Below, in pieces: positions 1-8,996 of a DNA stretch of 20,376 nucleotides. A program made the translations under genes and the position numbers. The DNA lies in the NCBI GenBank assembly GCA_025201705.1, contig MU617029.1, positions 1 through 20,376 on the forward strand. Reading direction: 5' to 3'. Source of the stretch: Dissophora ornata (lineage: Eukaryota > Mortierellomycota > Mortierellomycetes > Mortierellales > Mortierellaceae). The notes below the pieces were generated by a model. It was not told where the DNA came from. It saw nothing but the letters and a program-made list of their open reading frames with translations, and ran no database searches. Position 1 is the first letter of the stretch, and each line of letters opens with the position of its first letter.

Positions 1-8
1 TTTTTTCT

Positions 9-1173
9 CTAGCGACGGCCATATTCGTCATATCCCTGGTGCTGGTAGCCGCCTCCAACATTTGATGGAGCATATCCAGCATTCGACGCAGCGTAGCCAC
101 CACCAACATTCGAGGCCGCATACCCGCCACCAACATTCGAGGCCGCATACCCACCACCCACATTCGAGGCCGCATACCCACCACCAACGTTCGAGGCCGC
201 ATATCCACTGCCAACTTGAGATTCTGCATACTCAGGGTGAGCTCCATATGTGTTATCATATCCATGACCATATCCCTGATGATCGTATCCAGACTGATCA
301 TAGCCAGACTGATCATAGCCAGCAGAAGCACCATATCCGTCATGATGAGCATATGCAGCACCCTGGTCATTGGTGTAGTTGACGTCATAGTACTGCTCTT
401 CTACAGGCAATGCCACCTGCGCATTGTATGGCGATTTGGCGGGTGCTGGCTCTGCGGGTTGATCTCCTAGGTTGCGCAGGAACACGGTGTCGGATTCGTA
501 GCTGCGAGGGTAGTCCTGATAGTCATCCCCACGGATCTTGGACTGGAAATCACTTGAGGGCTAATGGAGTCCAACGAATCAGAACAAAGAGCATGGGTGG
601 GTTAGATACTGCCGCCTCTTTTCATGTGAGTATCCTACTTCCTTGTAGCCAAGCACTTACAGAAAGCTTCCATTTTCTAAAGACCCAGATTCCAATGGCT
701 GCAGCAACGACAATGGATCCGACCACGATACCAGCCGTGGCAAGATTGCTGGTTGACCCAGAAGACTCCTTAGGAGGGCTTGTGGGCGAAGCAACAGCAG
801 AAGAGGTCAGCGTGGTCGTCATGGTCATCGTGTTCGTCGACATTGTTGTAGTCGTCCTGGGTTTTGAAGTTGCTGGAATTGCGGCTGAGGTTGTCACTGC
901 GTTGGTAGTCGTAATGATAGGTGCATCCGTAGTAGTGGTGGTGGTTGTGGCAGTTGGGACGACGGTTGTAGTGGTGGTCGTGGTTGTTGTCGTTGTCGTT
1001 GTTGTTGTTGTTGCTGTCGGTGTTACGGCAGGTGTGTCCGTGGTGGTAGCGGCTGAAGTTTGGGCAGCCTGAGGAGATGCCATAACCTGGACATCGCGCA
1101 CGACCTGAGCACTGACAGAGGACACTGCCAGTGCAAGCGCCAGAAGGAGCAACGACGACTTTCTGAACTGCAT
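9..1173 (-). CDS. Thr-rich mucin-like single-pass membrane protein with Gly/Tyr-rich repetitive tail
   Basis: Two exons, 1173-661 and 560-9, joined across a 100-bp intron (GTAAGT donor at 660-655, CATTAG acceptor ending at 561); both sides are phase 0 and the product is 354 residues. I start at the ATG at 1173 because it begins a clean signal peptide (MQFRKSS, then Leu/Ala-rich to about residue 22). Residues about 40-140 are dominated by Thr runs, an expected O-mannosylated ectodomain. One membrane helix follows at about 143-165 and ends in the basic stop-transfer FRKWK. The second exon encodes a cytoplasmic tail, beginning PSSDFQSKIRGDDYQDYP and ending in Gly/Tyr repeats (GGGYAASNV and SGYDQ units). 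The layout resembles fungal wall-stress sensors, but no WSC cysteine domain is present, so a sensor role is only inference. Pyrimidine-rich DNA precedes it on the coding strand. The 3' UTR lies outside the window. Confidence 0.8.
91..208 (-). repeat. 27-bp coding tandem repeats (GGGYAASNV units)
   Basis: About four nearly identical 27-bp units recur with the core cattcgaggccgca at 27-base spacing (about 107, 134, 161 and 188 on the plus strand). Each encodes nine residues, VGGGYAASN, in the tail of the mucin-like gene. Because the unit is a multiple of three, copy-number change would preserve frame. Confidence 0.9.
930..1020 (-). repeat. Trinucleotide-rich tract encoding poly-Thr
   Basis: An imperfect (GTN)n run on the plus strand encodes two Thr runs, the longer about 16 residues, in the ectodomain of the mucin-like gene. 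Codons are mixed Thr codons rather than one pure repeat, so selection for Thr content, not only slippage, is plausible. Confidence 0.75.
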
Positions 1174-2186
1174 CGTGTCGACCGAGAGAAAGGATCCGAG
1201 GTATTTCGTTGTTGGCAACTCGTGTTTGCGGTTTTTTTATGACGACCTATAGACGATGTAGATGTCCGTTAGGTTGCTTGTTCGGAAGAGAGAGAGAGAG
1301 ATGGCGCGATGGAGAGATAGAGAAAGGGCGAGAAAGACACTCTCACACCCACCCAAGGGCAGCGCGGCGAGTTTAAAAGCCTGACTGAGACAGGAACAGA
1401 GCGGAAAAAGAAATAAACCAGGAACAAGGAGAAACAGAAGCGTTGCAGAGCAAACCGCCCCACCCGGGCTGTAACAAAGGGACATCCTAGAATCATGGGT
1501 CAGGAGCCATGAACCACCACCTCCCGCACAAAAAGCAAATCCCGCAACCTCACTAAGCTGAGCAACGTCGAACGTCGTCAAAAAAAGAAAAGCTGCAGAG
1601 TGAAGGGGAGGGGGGAGCCCGCACTCAAACCGTAACAATAGAAATAGCGAAAGGCGGCATTCAAGGACCCCTCTCAAATTTGCACAACTCAACTCGCACA
1701 ACGCTACAGCCAACTACAAGAAACAAACTGGGACAAATATAAACAAAACAACAAAAAACGAATGTCAACCACGCTCAACATGAACTGTAATCAGTTGGTT
1801 TTTTTTTTCTGTTGGCCATCGAAATGAGCTCTCGAGAAAAAAAAATAAATCCGAGTCGAAAGTTTGTGCTAGGGTGACCCCAAATCGTCAACAAAAGAGG
1901 CGATGCGCTGGAGACATTCAATGTCAATGTCGCACAACAGTTCCCCTCCTCCCGTGTCTAATGAGCCAGCTTAGAATGACTGCAGCAAAGTCAGGGCTAG
2001 GGACTGGGTTGCGGACAAGGGGGACTGAGTGTGTTTCCGTTGGTCAGCTGGATGAAAGGACGTCAATGGCTTTGTCCGTTCAGCTGATCTGGCCATGTGT
2101 GTGTTTTTGAGGGGCGAGTAATGTCAATGTACCTGGTTGAATGAGGCAGGGGAGGCCGATCAGTGTTCAGTGTTTAGTGCTCGGGA

Positions 2187-2378
2187 GGAAGGAAGGAAGG
2201 ACGGAAAGGCTGTTTGGGCGGAGGGAGTGGTAGATGGAAAGGGGGGATTAATGAGTGGGGAGAGGCTGTGTGGGATGGGATGTTCAGATATGAGGATGGT
2301 GTAGCGAGAGGATGAAGAGAATGAGGTTTTCCAGGAAGAGAGAAGAGATGGAAGCGGGAAGGGAGGGAGGGAGGGAGA
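2187..2378. repeat. Purine-rich low-complexity tract
   Basis: Plus-strand G/A-rich sequence with short GGAA and GGGA tandem runs, notably near 2187-2204 and 2356-2378. It produces long Pro/Ser/Leu-rich open frames on the opposite strand that I regard as artefacts of composition. Confidence 0.7.
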
Positions 2379-2662
2379 GATAATAAGATAGTAGACCATG
2401 TGCAGTGCTGGGGTCCATGGCACCCCCCAGCCCATGTATTCTCCCTTGCAGGCAAAACAAGGATAGGAGGATGAGACGAGGCGAGACGGGAGACAGGGGC
2501 AGATGGACTGGGAAGGGGTGAGGGCCCGACGACTCCAATGGCGCTCCAGCGCACTCGATGAGTCCGAGAGGCGTATCCCCCGCCCAGCAAGAGAAATCCT
2601 AATTATGCCGACGAATCAGACACCGCACTGTTTATTGAAGCGCTCTGCCCTCTCTGCCTCGC

Positions 2663-2698
2663 TTTATTGTCTTTATTGTCTTTATTGTCTTTATTGTC
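2663..2698. repeat. Perfect 9-bp tandem repeat, four copies of tttattgtc
   Basis: Four exact consecutive copies of TTTATTGTC, followed by a partial degenerate unit. No gene is evident around it. Confidence 0.95.
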
Positions 2699-4507
2699 TT
2701 TTGTTCATTTCACAGCCGCTGCGTATCGTCAGTGCAATACCGGCCACCATCCGTGTTGCTCGACCTATCCTCGCGGGGCGCCATTATTTATCCTCGATGC
2801 CACCACCGCCAGATCCGCCTCGGTACTAGGTTCGCCATCCAACGGAGATTCAAATCACCCCCTCCTGCGCGCGGGGGTGAAGCACATGGCATGAAACACC
2901 ATCGTTAACCGTTTTCTTTTCAACCGCCGGCGGGCTTTTCTGAGGACACAGGGCGCACATCCAAACGAGATTGGGAAAACAGGGCCGCCCCTTATTTTAA
3001 ATTGTGTGACGCTCAGTGCGGCGTACACTGTACTCTTGGACTTTATACCCTCCAAATGGCATCATCGTGTCAGAACAAGAAAAAAAAAGCCCTGACAGTG
3101 CTGTACAACAGTAATATCTCTTCGCGGCGTTAATCTCGAGCCCCAAAACTCCAAATTATCTTGGGCGCCAATGTTTTATTACTCGGAACGCAAAAAAGAT
3201 GTTGATGGCTAGCGCCCATAGATCTCGAATCTTTTGTGTTCCAGGCCTTGAATAAATATGAAAACCTCCATCTCTTCACCGATTCATTGTTGATTTCAAG
3301 CGTATTGTGAGCGTGTTTCTTGCGGTTCAGAGGTCGTGGGCGATGCTGAGTGATTGTGAAGATCCGTCTCAAATATAACAAACATGACCTGTATTCTCGT
3401 CCAGCAAGTTGGTGCAAGTTGATGTTACAATAATGGGGAATATCTTTGTCGTGCTCATACAGCAACCTCAAATCTCTAATGATATGCTTTGTCCTCCGCA
3501 ACCACTAAAGATAAATGCATGTAGAGCAGAAACCTATTTAGCCAGAAAAACCCCTAAGCTTTATCCCTGAATGGCGATCTTTGTAGCTCTCGTTGTCGAG
3601 GCATGGGACAAAGAGCACACACAACGTGTGAGAGCTATATGCATGGCACTCACTTTTATGGAATGTGTATCATGTTCACCAACCATGGTGACACCAGAAC
3701 TTGCAGGCGAACCACTTTTCTTAGGAGTCGTACACGATGCCATTCTAGAGGTTGCCTGGCGTCTGCTACAATGGGCTAAAGGAGTTCTGCGGTAGGGTTC
3801 CACGACGGAATCCTATGGTTATTCTCCGCCACCCCACCCCCCCCTTTTCCCTTTCAGATTAATACATAGCAGCTGATGGCTCCCCGACAATGCGACAGTG
3901 CATATCTTCAAAGAGCATTCGAGTATTAATAAAACTTTTGCTTAAATTTTTGCGAGGGGAAGAGCCAGGGCATTCAGCGCGCTCTTGTTTTTACGCGTTT
4001 TTTGGATGCAAAATCTAAAACGTCGTTCCTAATTTTTATCCTTGAAGCAGCGGGAATGGGTTTGTGATACGCATACAGCATCAGATTACCGAATTTTTGG
4101 CAAAACCTGCTTTAAGAGATGTTGCCCAGGAGCGACCCCTCCCCAAGACGTATGAATCATTAGTTGCATACATGTTCATGAAATTTCACAGAAGTAATCG
4201 AATAAAAAACTGATCGATGAACTCAATCGGACTTGAATTGCGGGTACCCAAAAACAATAATCGTGCTGTAGTAAATCACGTGGGTGTAGGCCACAGGTCA
4301 TGTGACAATTTGTCGAGCTCAAAGCCACTCTGGGCGAATACAACTGGCATGCAAAAAACCTCGTCCTACGCCTCCCCATCCATTCGCTTCATTGCCTCCT
4401 TTTCTCAATACTTTGTATTGATTCCTTCGCTTATCTTGCCATCAAGTCGCATCGCACGGGCCAGCTCCTACAATATACATCATAGACCTTCGCCATAGAC
4501 CTTCACC

Positions 4508-5129
4508 ATGGTAAGCAATCCCAACAACCTTGCATCAAGCAAAATCTCCCTGGTTCAACCTCTGCGCCACTAACTCGACCTCGTACTTGCAAGCAGTTTC
4601 CTTTTCTTCTCTTTCGCAGACAAAAAAAAATCTAACCCTGGAGCCTCATAATGTCCTGATTTTCGCTGACTTTTTTTTTTTTTTTTTTCTTATCGCACTA
4701 TAGTCTTATTTCCTTCCACATCTCACAAACGGCTGGCAGGTCGATCAGGCTATCCTCTCAGAAGAGGATCGAGTCGTCGTCATCCGGTTCGGCACCGACT
4801 GGGACCCTACCTGCATGCAAATGGACGAACTCTTGTATTCTGTCGCGGAAAAGATCAAAAACTTTGCAGTCATCTATCTGGTCGACATCACACAAGTGCC
4901 CGATTTCAACAAGATGTACGAAATTTACGACCCTTGCACCACCATGTTCTTCTTCCGCAACAAACACATCATGGTCGATTTGGGTACGGGAGACAACAAC
5001 AAGATCAATTGGGCACTGGACAGTAAACAGGAATTGATCGATATTGTAGAAACAGTGTTCAGAGGCGCAAGAAAAGGAAGGGGTCTGGTTATTTCGCCAA
5101 AGGATTATTCGACAAAGTACAAGTACTAA
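4508..5129 (+). CDS. dim1: Dim1/Dib1 (TXNL4A) U5 snRNP thioredoxin-like splicing protein
   Basis: Exon 1 is just the ATG at 4508-4510 in a CACCATGG context. A 193-bp intron follows (GTAAGC donor at 4511, CTGAC before a long T tract, TAG acceptor ending at 4703), then exon 2 at 4704-5129. The product is 142 residues, exactly the usual family length. It shows the near-invariant family blocks NGWQVDQAILSEEDRVVVIRF, RFGTDWDPTCMQMDE, NFAVIYLVDITQVPDFNKMY, YDPCTTMFFFRNKHIM, INWALDSKQ and the C-terminal RGARKGRGL..SPKDYSTKYKY. The family has a thioredoxin fold, is a component of U5 and the U4/U6.U5 tri-snRNP, and is essential for pre-mRNA splicing in yeasts. It should not be confused with the rRNA dimethylase also named DIM1 in budding yeast. 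Confidence 0.97.
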
Positions 5130-5278
5130 GGCTGGGCGAGATTCATCATTTTTTCAAAAGAGTCCCCTCAAATCTCGTGCCTGTTTGCCAAAGGCGCATT
5201 TCTGTTCGTTTTTTGTGTGTTGTCAGGATAGTTGCTTGCGCAGGGATGGGTGCGTCTGACGCTACAAAGCGGTAAAGA

Positions 5279-5284
5279 AATAAA
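5279..5284 (+). terminator. Candidate polyadenylation signal for dim1
   Basis: AATAAA lies about 150 bases after the dim1 stop codon and is followed by an A-rich then T-rich stretch. Confidence 0.5.
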
Positions 5285-5455
5285 AAAAATTGTATCATAT
5301 TCACTTTAATCGCAACTCATGTCAACTCTGTCATTGTCTTCATTATGAAATACAGTGATATATTCCGCGACTCAAGCAATCTAGCATAGGAATGATTACA
5401 TGGCGAATAATGAGGCGATATGGCAGTGTTGCGATGTAACCGAACTCTGTGCCGT

Positions 5456-5627
5456 CTATCCTACGAAAGAGCTCGCGGCAGTGTTCATCATGATATTACG
5501 AGAGGTCTTGTAAAGAGCTTCGTCCAGGCTTAACTTTGCCATGGAGTGCCTTGCATCGAAGACCAAGGGTAAAGATGGAAGGACCTGATGAGACTTTGTT
5601 TTCGTTGGAGCGCTTGAATATGGCCAT
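5456..5627 (-). pseudogene. Decayed paralogue of the MPIFKRSN N-terminal module at 14615-14800
   Basis: Reading down from ATG 5627, the frame begins MAIFKRSNENKVSSG and hits a stop at 5498-5496. The frame one step over, from 5521, reads EALYKTSRNIMMNTAAS and stops at 5458-5456. These two pieces align with the start (MPIFKRSNKIKTSSA) and end (EALHKISHNIMTNAAS) of the intact 61-residue frame at 14800-14615. The spacing is 14 nucleotides shorter here, which accounts for the frameshift. The similarity appears confined to the coding stretch. I do not know the function of the module. The copy is on the same strand as its paralogue, about 9 kb away. Confidence 0.7.
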
Positions 5628-6171
5628 GTTTCATACGAGATTGCTGTGGAGAGTTGTAGAACCTTCTCCAGACGTCTAGAGACTTCATTGACTGCCCTTT
5701 GGCAGACGTGGCCTAAATTTTAAATTGCTTTGGGCGTCAACATACTAACGCTACAACGCAAAAAGGCAAGTGATGGCGTAAAGGTCACTGGAGCTTCGCA
5801 TCGATAGCAAGTTTGTTGCCATCCCTTCTCTTCTCTCTTAACTCTTCCTATGGCACAAGTTACCTGTTGCAGATCCTCCTCTCATTGTGCAGCTGAGCAG
5901 ATCGCAGGAGCATTCAAGAAGGGACGGTATTCATTTTTCGAAAGGCATCAGAGCTCCAAGATGTATCTTGGGTCTACTGAGGTAGGTGTCTCCTTCAAAG
6001 ACACCAGTGAATATCTGCTCTAAGTTAAATTTTATTTGAATGCCATGGACGCAAATGAAAATGAGCATGCTATAAGAACGGAAGAGATGATGCTGAATTG
6101 TTACATACTATACAAAACTCGTAAGGTGGGGTTGTTAGGCCTCGAGGTATAGCCCGTCATTACGTTTTCTG
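5628..6171. other. Stretch with no confident gene
   Basis: A short plus-strand frame from ATG 5850 (57 residues, MAQVTCCRSSSHC..., preceded by a CT-rich run, with a GTAGGT donor-like site near 5983) looks mildly coding but matches nothing I recognise. On the minus strand an AATAAA at 6036-6031 could serve the candidate gene that ends at 6172. Confidence 0.4.
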
Positions 6172-6699
6172 TCAGTAACGATGCACTATACTGTCGTCGT
6201 TGGCGATGGACGTCTCAGTGCCACATTCGACGAGTTGCTTGAGTGCCTGTTCGAGTCGAGTGGCATGCATCAAGACAGGTTGTAGACCACTGAAAGAGCT
6301 GCAACGAGAACTTGTCGCGGATACGGGTGCGGATGCTGTGTATTACTTCGAGGGTTGCATGGTTCCACTGTGTCGCGCCAGTTTTTATTATATTTTTTGT
6401 GTCTTTCTGGAGGTTTTGTAATAAACTGAGAGTGGATTGCGAGTGTGGATGACGATGGTAATTTGGTGTAGTGTTCAGATTGTGATACGATGCTATTTTC
6501 GAAAACCAAAAGATGCCTTACTGCGTTTTTTACATTTCTTCAAGCAACAATCTCGGCGCACTACCCTCTCCTCTCTTGCGACTAATCCAGGAACATATAT
6601 CTGGTTGCAAGGGTCCTCGACATTTTCGAAATCAGATTCCGGAGCTGTTGAGGATGCGTGCCACGACTTGAAGGGAGTGAATGCGTCGCTGTCGATCAT
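6172..6699 (-). CDS. Candidate two-exon small protein of unknown function
   Basis: Exon A runs 6699-6522, starting MIDSDAFTPFKSWHAS, with a donor GTAAGG at 6521-6516. Exon B runs 6335-6172 after a CACAG acceptor, ending EQALKQLVECGTETSIANDDS...HRY and a stop. The phases agree (1 nt + 2 nt), giving 113 residues and a 186-bp intron. Codons in the first half of exon A and in exon B favour C/G at third positions, as in real genes here, and an AATAAA follows about 136 bases past the stop. No domain is recognised; the second half looks helical and acidic. The branch point is weak and the exon pairing is my inference. It could instead be two remnants of a decayed gene. Confidence 0.35.
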
Positions 6700-7157
6700 T
6701 AATTAGTTGAAGTGGAATCTGTGTAGCAAGTAAGGATTGCAGGGATAGGCGAGAGTAAAGTCGGGAAAGCTTCTATCAACGATGGGCATCTGTAGACATC
6801 TCACACTTTGGTGTAATAAACGCCGATTTCAACGTGCATGTTGGCCGATTTCTTTTCTGCAGTGTAACATGAACAGGTATTTCAAAATACACACCGGCCG
6901 ATTTCACTACATCTTGAGGATAAAAAGATAACCTTCGTTTTAAAGCTGTTCAGGCGGACGTACTAAGTCAGATTTGGACGGGGGGTTTCCCCGCATAATT
7001 GCCCAAAGGTGCTATTAGTCCCGGCTGATACAAAGACTCTGTCATCGTGGTATCTCTTGGGGCGAGGCGGAAGTAGGTACGGGATGTGCATCGTGCGCTT
7101 TATCTCGATTTACTTTGTGTTTTCTGGAAGAGGCAGCTTGATTCTGTTGCATGTTGT
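6700..7157. other. Stretch between the candidate gene and the retroelement relic
   Basis: No gene is seen. It would be the place for the 3' end and LTR of the retroelement relic, which reads on the minus strand, but I cannot identify an LTR, a polypurine tract or a terminal TG/CA pair with confidence. Confidence 0.4.
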
Positions 7158-8640
7158 CTACGTGCTGATCATTCTTTGGATCCCTTTCTGCTCAACGAGA
7201 TGGTGTTCTGGTTCCCAGGAGTTCTCGCTGAGAGGGTGGCCTTTCCATTTGATCCAATATTCCTGTCTTCCATCTCCGGAGAGGTCGACACGATGTTCAA
7301 GTATTTTCTCCACTTCAAAGATACTAAGGTTCTCAAAAACCATCGAGACTAACGTCAACCGGGATGGAGCGAAACGACGTTTGAGCAATATTTCGTCACC
7401 ATCTTTCAATTCGTATGCTCCACCTGTGTTGCGGCGTACAACAGTGTGTGGGCCTTCATATCGTGGACTGAATTTGTCTCCCATGATTAGATCAAGCGTC
7501 ATGGCTCTGGCGCCATCTAGGAAGGAGTTGTGTAGAACGGCGTCATTGAACTGATGGACCACTCCTTGTTGTATTGCTTGAGATTTGAGACTGATGACTG
7601 GGAAAGCAGTTTCGGTCATGTATCGCAAGTGTCCAATGGGCTCGTCATGGGACATTAGATGATTCCTGTCGTTAGTAAAGTTGTGAAAGCCGTTGAATTT
7701 GTGGGCAAAGAATAGTGAGAACGGTGACAAACCGTACAGGGTTGTAATGCATGTCTTGGTAGCAAGCTGGGCGACATTTAGGTGGTCTCCCCAAGTATGA
7801 CCGGCGTCCTTCACTTCTTTTCGGAGGATTTCAATGGCGATTTTAACATGTCAATCCGCAACGCCATTGGCATCGGCGCGCAAGTGGCAGAGTCAACAAG
7901 GCTCTCACGATAGAGTTGGCGAATTTGGTGCCATTGTCGGATTGTAGTACGCGAGGAAAGCCAATGAGGCAGCATATCTCGAACAGCGTATTTGCAACAT
8001 GCGTGGCGAGTTTAGATACAAGGTGTTCTAGGATGACGAAGCGTGCGCAGATATCAACGATGATGAGCGAACATTCGTATATTGGACCCTTGAAGCCTCT
8101 TCGGAATGGTGGGGATGCTTCTGCCAGGTCTATGGCAACATGTGGATGATAGCGCAGTGGTCAGTGTAAAGTGTGAATGGAAGAACTTTTTGAGCGCGAA
8201 AACAATTCCAAAAAGCTCTTTTGTGTAGCAAAGTAACGACATTCGCGGTCTTGCGCGCCATAAAAGAAATGTGTCTCTTTGCCTATTTCTATTTCTTCTT
8301 ACCCCAGGTTTGTTGAAACAGCACAACTCCCACGCTTACATTGGACACGTTGGTGGCCACGTAGAACGGTAGATTGAAGTCAGGGAAGTGCTGGATTGTT
8401 GCAGCGGCTAGCAGTTTCTTAAAGGCATTGAACGACTCTAATTCCGCTTTGTTAACGTGAATGGTATTTTGTGATTGTGCAATTGGTCCAAGAGGGCGGC
8501 TAGGGAATGTGTTCCATGAAGAAGATGAACGTGTCCAAGTATGATTGGATCTGAGAGGCAGTGGTGAGAGGTTCCCAGTTGTTAATGTTTGCAAGCTTTG
8601 TAGAGTCAGCACGAAGGTTAAGTCTAAGGATGATGCTGGC
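7158..8640 (-). mobile_element. Ty3/Gypsy chromovirus relic: RT thumb, RNase H, integrase core, chromodomain
   Basis: The domains run in minus-strand order across several frames. About 8640-8500 gives the reverse-transcriptase thumb/connection (KLANINNWEPLTTASQIQSYL). 8500-8290 gives the RNase H start (FNAFKKLLAAATIQHFPDFNLPFYVAT). 8290-8165 gives CYTKELFGIVFALKKF. 8150-7900 gives the integrase core, with the first Asp in VAIDLA and the second in QSDNGTKF. 7814-7158 gives the integrase C-terminus followed by a chromodomain (EVEKILEHR, then QEYWIKWKGHPLSENSWEP). The gag, protease and RT palm are missing. A deletion joins mid RNase H directly to the integrase core near 8160, removing the rest of RNase H and the zinc domain. 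There are also at least two frameshifts and a stop near the third integrase catalytic residue, so it is non-functional. Confidence 0.9.
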
Positions 8641-8678
8641 AGCGCTAGTGCAGGAGAGAATCTTGCTGGAGCAACCAA

Positions 8679-8710
8679 TGACGACGGCGACGATGACGAT
8701 GACGACGGCG
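8679..8710. repeat. GAC/GAT-type trinucleotide microsatellite
   Basis: An imperfect run of gacgacggcgacgatgac-type triplets sits just beyond the last recognisable retroelement sequence. Confidence 0.8.
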
Positions 8711-8812
8711 CGTAAAATCGCATGCAATAAAATCTCTTTTATTCCTGTGTGCTGCTGTGTTTACTGTGTAGGGATGGATGAGTAGGACTCAACGCTGGAG
8801 AGAACCGATGAC

Positions 8813-8858
8813 TGGTGATGGTGATGATGGTGGTGGTGGTGGTGGCGATGACGACGGG
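8813..8858. repeat. GTG/ATG trinucleotide microsatellite
   Basis: Imperfect (GATG/GGT)n triplets, including six or more GGT/GTG units in a row, lie between the LRR gene 3' end and the retroelement relic. Confidence 0.85.
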
Positions 8859-8952
8859 GGCACCGTCAGGTGTATGAATGTATGGTTGTATGGGTTTCTA
8901 TGAAGTTTTGATATTCTCCATGGTGTTGCTCATCATGTCCGTCTAATTTTTC

Positions 8953-8958
8953 TTTATT
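8953..8958 (-). terminator. Polyadenylation signal for the LRR gene
   Basis: AATAAA on the minus strand (tttatt on plus) lies about 40 bases downstream of the LRR gene stop codon at 8997. It supports the annotated stop as the true gene end rather than a break. Confidence 0.55.
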
Positions 8959-8996
8959 TCCTAATTCCAGTTGGCTGACGGTTGCTGTTTATGCTG

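Larger units (their letters stand above)
1174..4507. other. Long stretch without a recognisable gene
   Basis: About 3.3 kb. 1174-1800 is the probable promoter of the mucin-like gene: it is strongly purine-rich on the plus strand (a GAGAGA run near 1289-1304), that is CT-rich on the coding strand. 1860-3100 has GA-rich tracts and simple repeats. Open frames are present, for example 3130-3501 (-) and the mutually overlapping pair 3571-3795 (+) and 3561-3803 (-). None resembles a family I know and none has a convincing splice or promoter setting. The 3571-3795 (+) frame (74 residues, containing PELAGEPLFLGVVHDAILEV) is the least random-looking and could be a gene fragment. The segment just before 4508 is the Dim1 promoter and 5' UTR. 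Confidence 0.5.

Noticed and set aside
91..208. Regularly spaced 27-bp repeats that could suggest a CRISPR array
   Set aside because: They are contiguous in-frame coding repeats with no unique spacers, in a eukaryotic gene.
410..1072. 220-residue plus-strand frame, Val-rich
   Set aside because: It is the antisense of the poly-Thr exon and reads across the intron of the real minus-strand gene.
1237..1713. 158-residue minus-strand open frame
   Set aside because: It lies in the CT-rich upstream region of the mucin-like gene; its Leu/Ser/Phe-rich content follows from the pyrimidine tract and no family or splice context supports it.
2160..2590. Three overlapping minus-strand frames rich in Pro and Ser
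   Set aside because: They are produced by the GA-rich low-complexity tract; all three frames are open for the same compositional reason.
3130..3501. 123-residue minus-strand frame
   Set aside because: Codon third positions are not biased as in the real genes here and no family resemblance or splice context was found.
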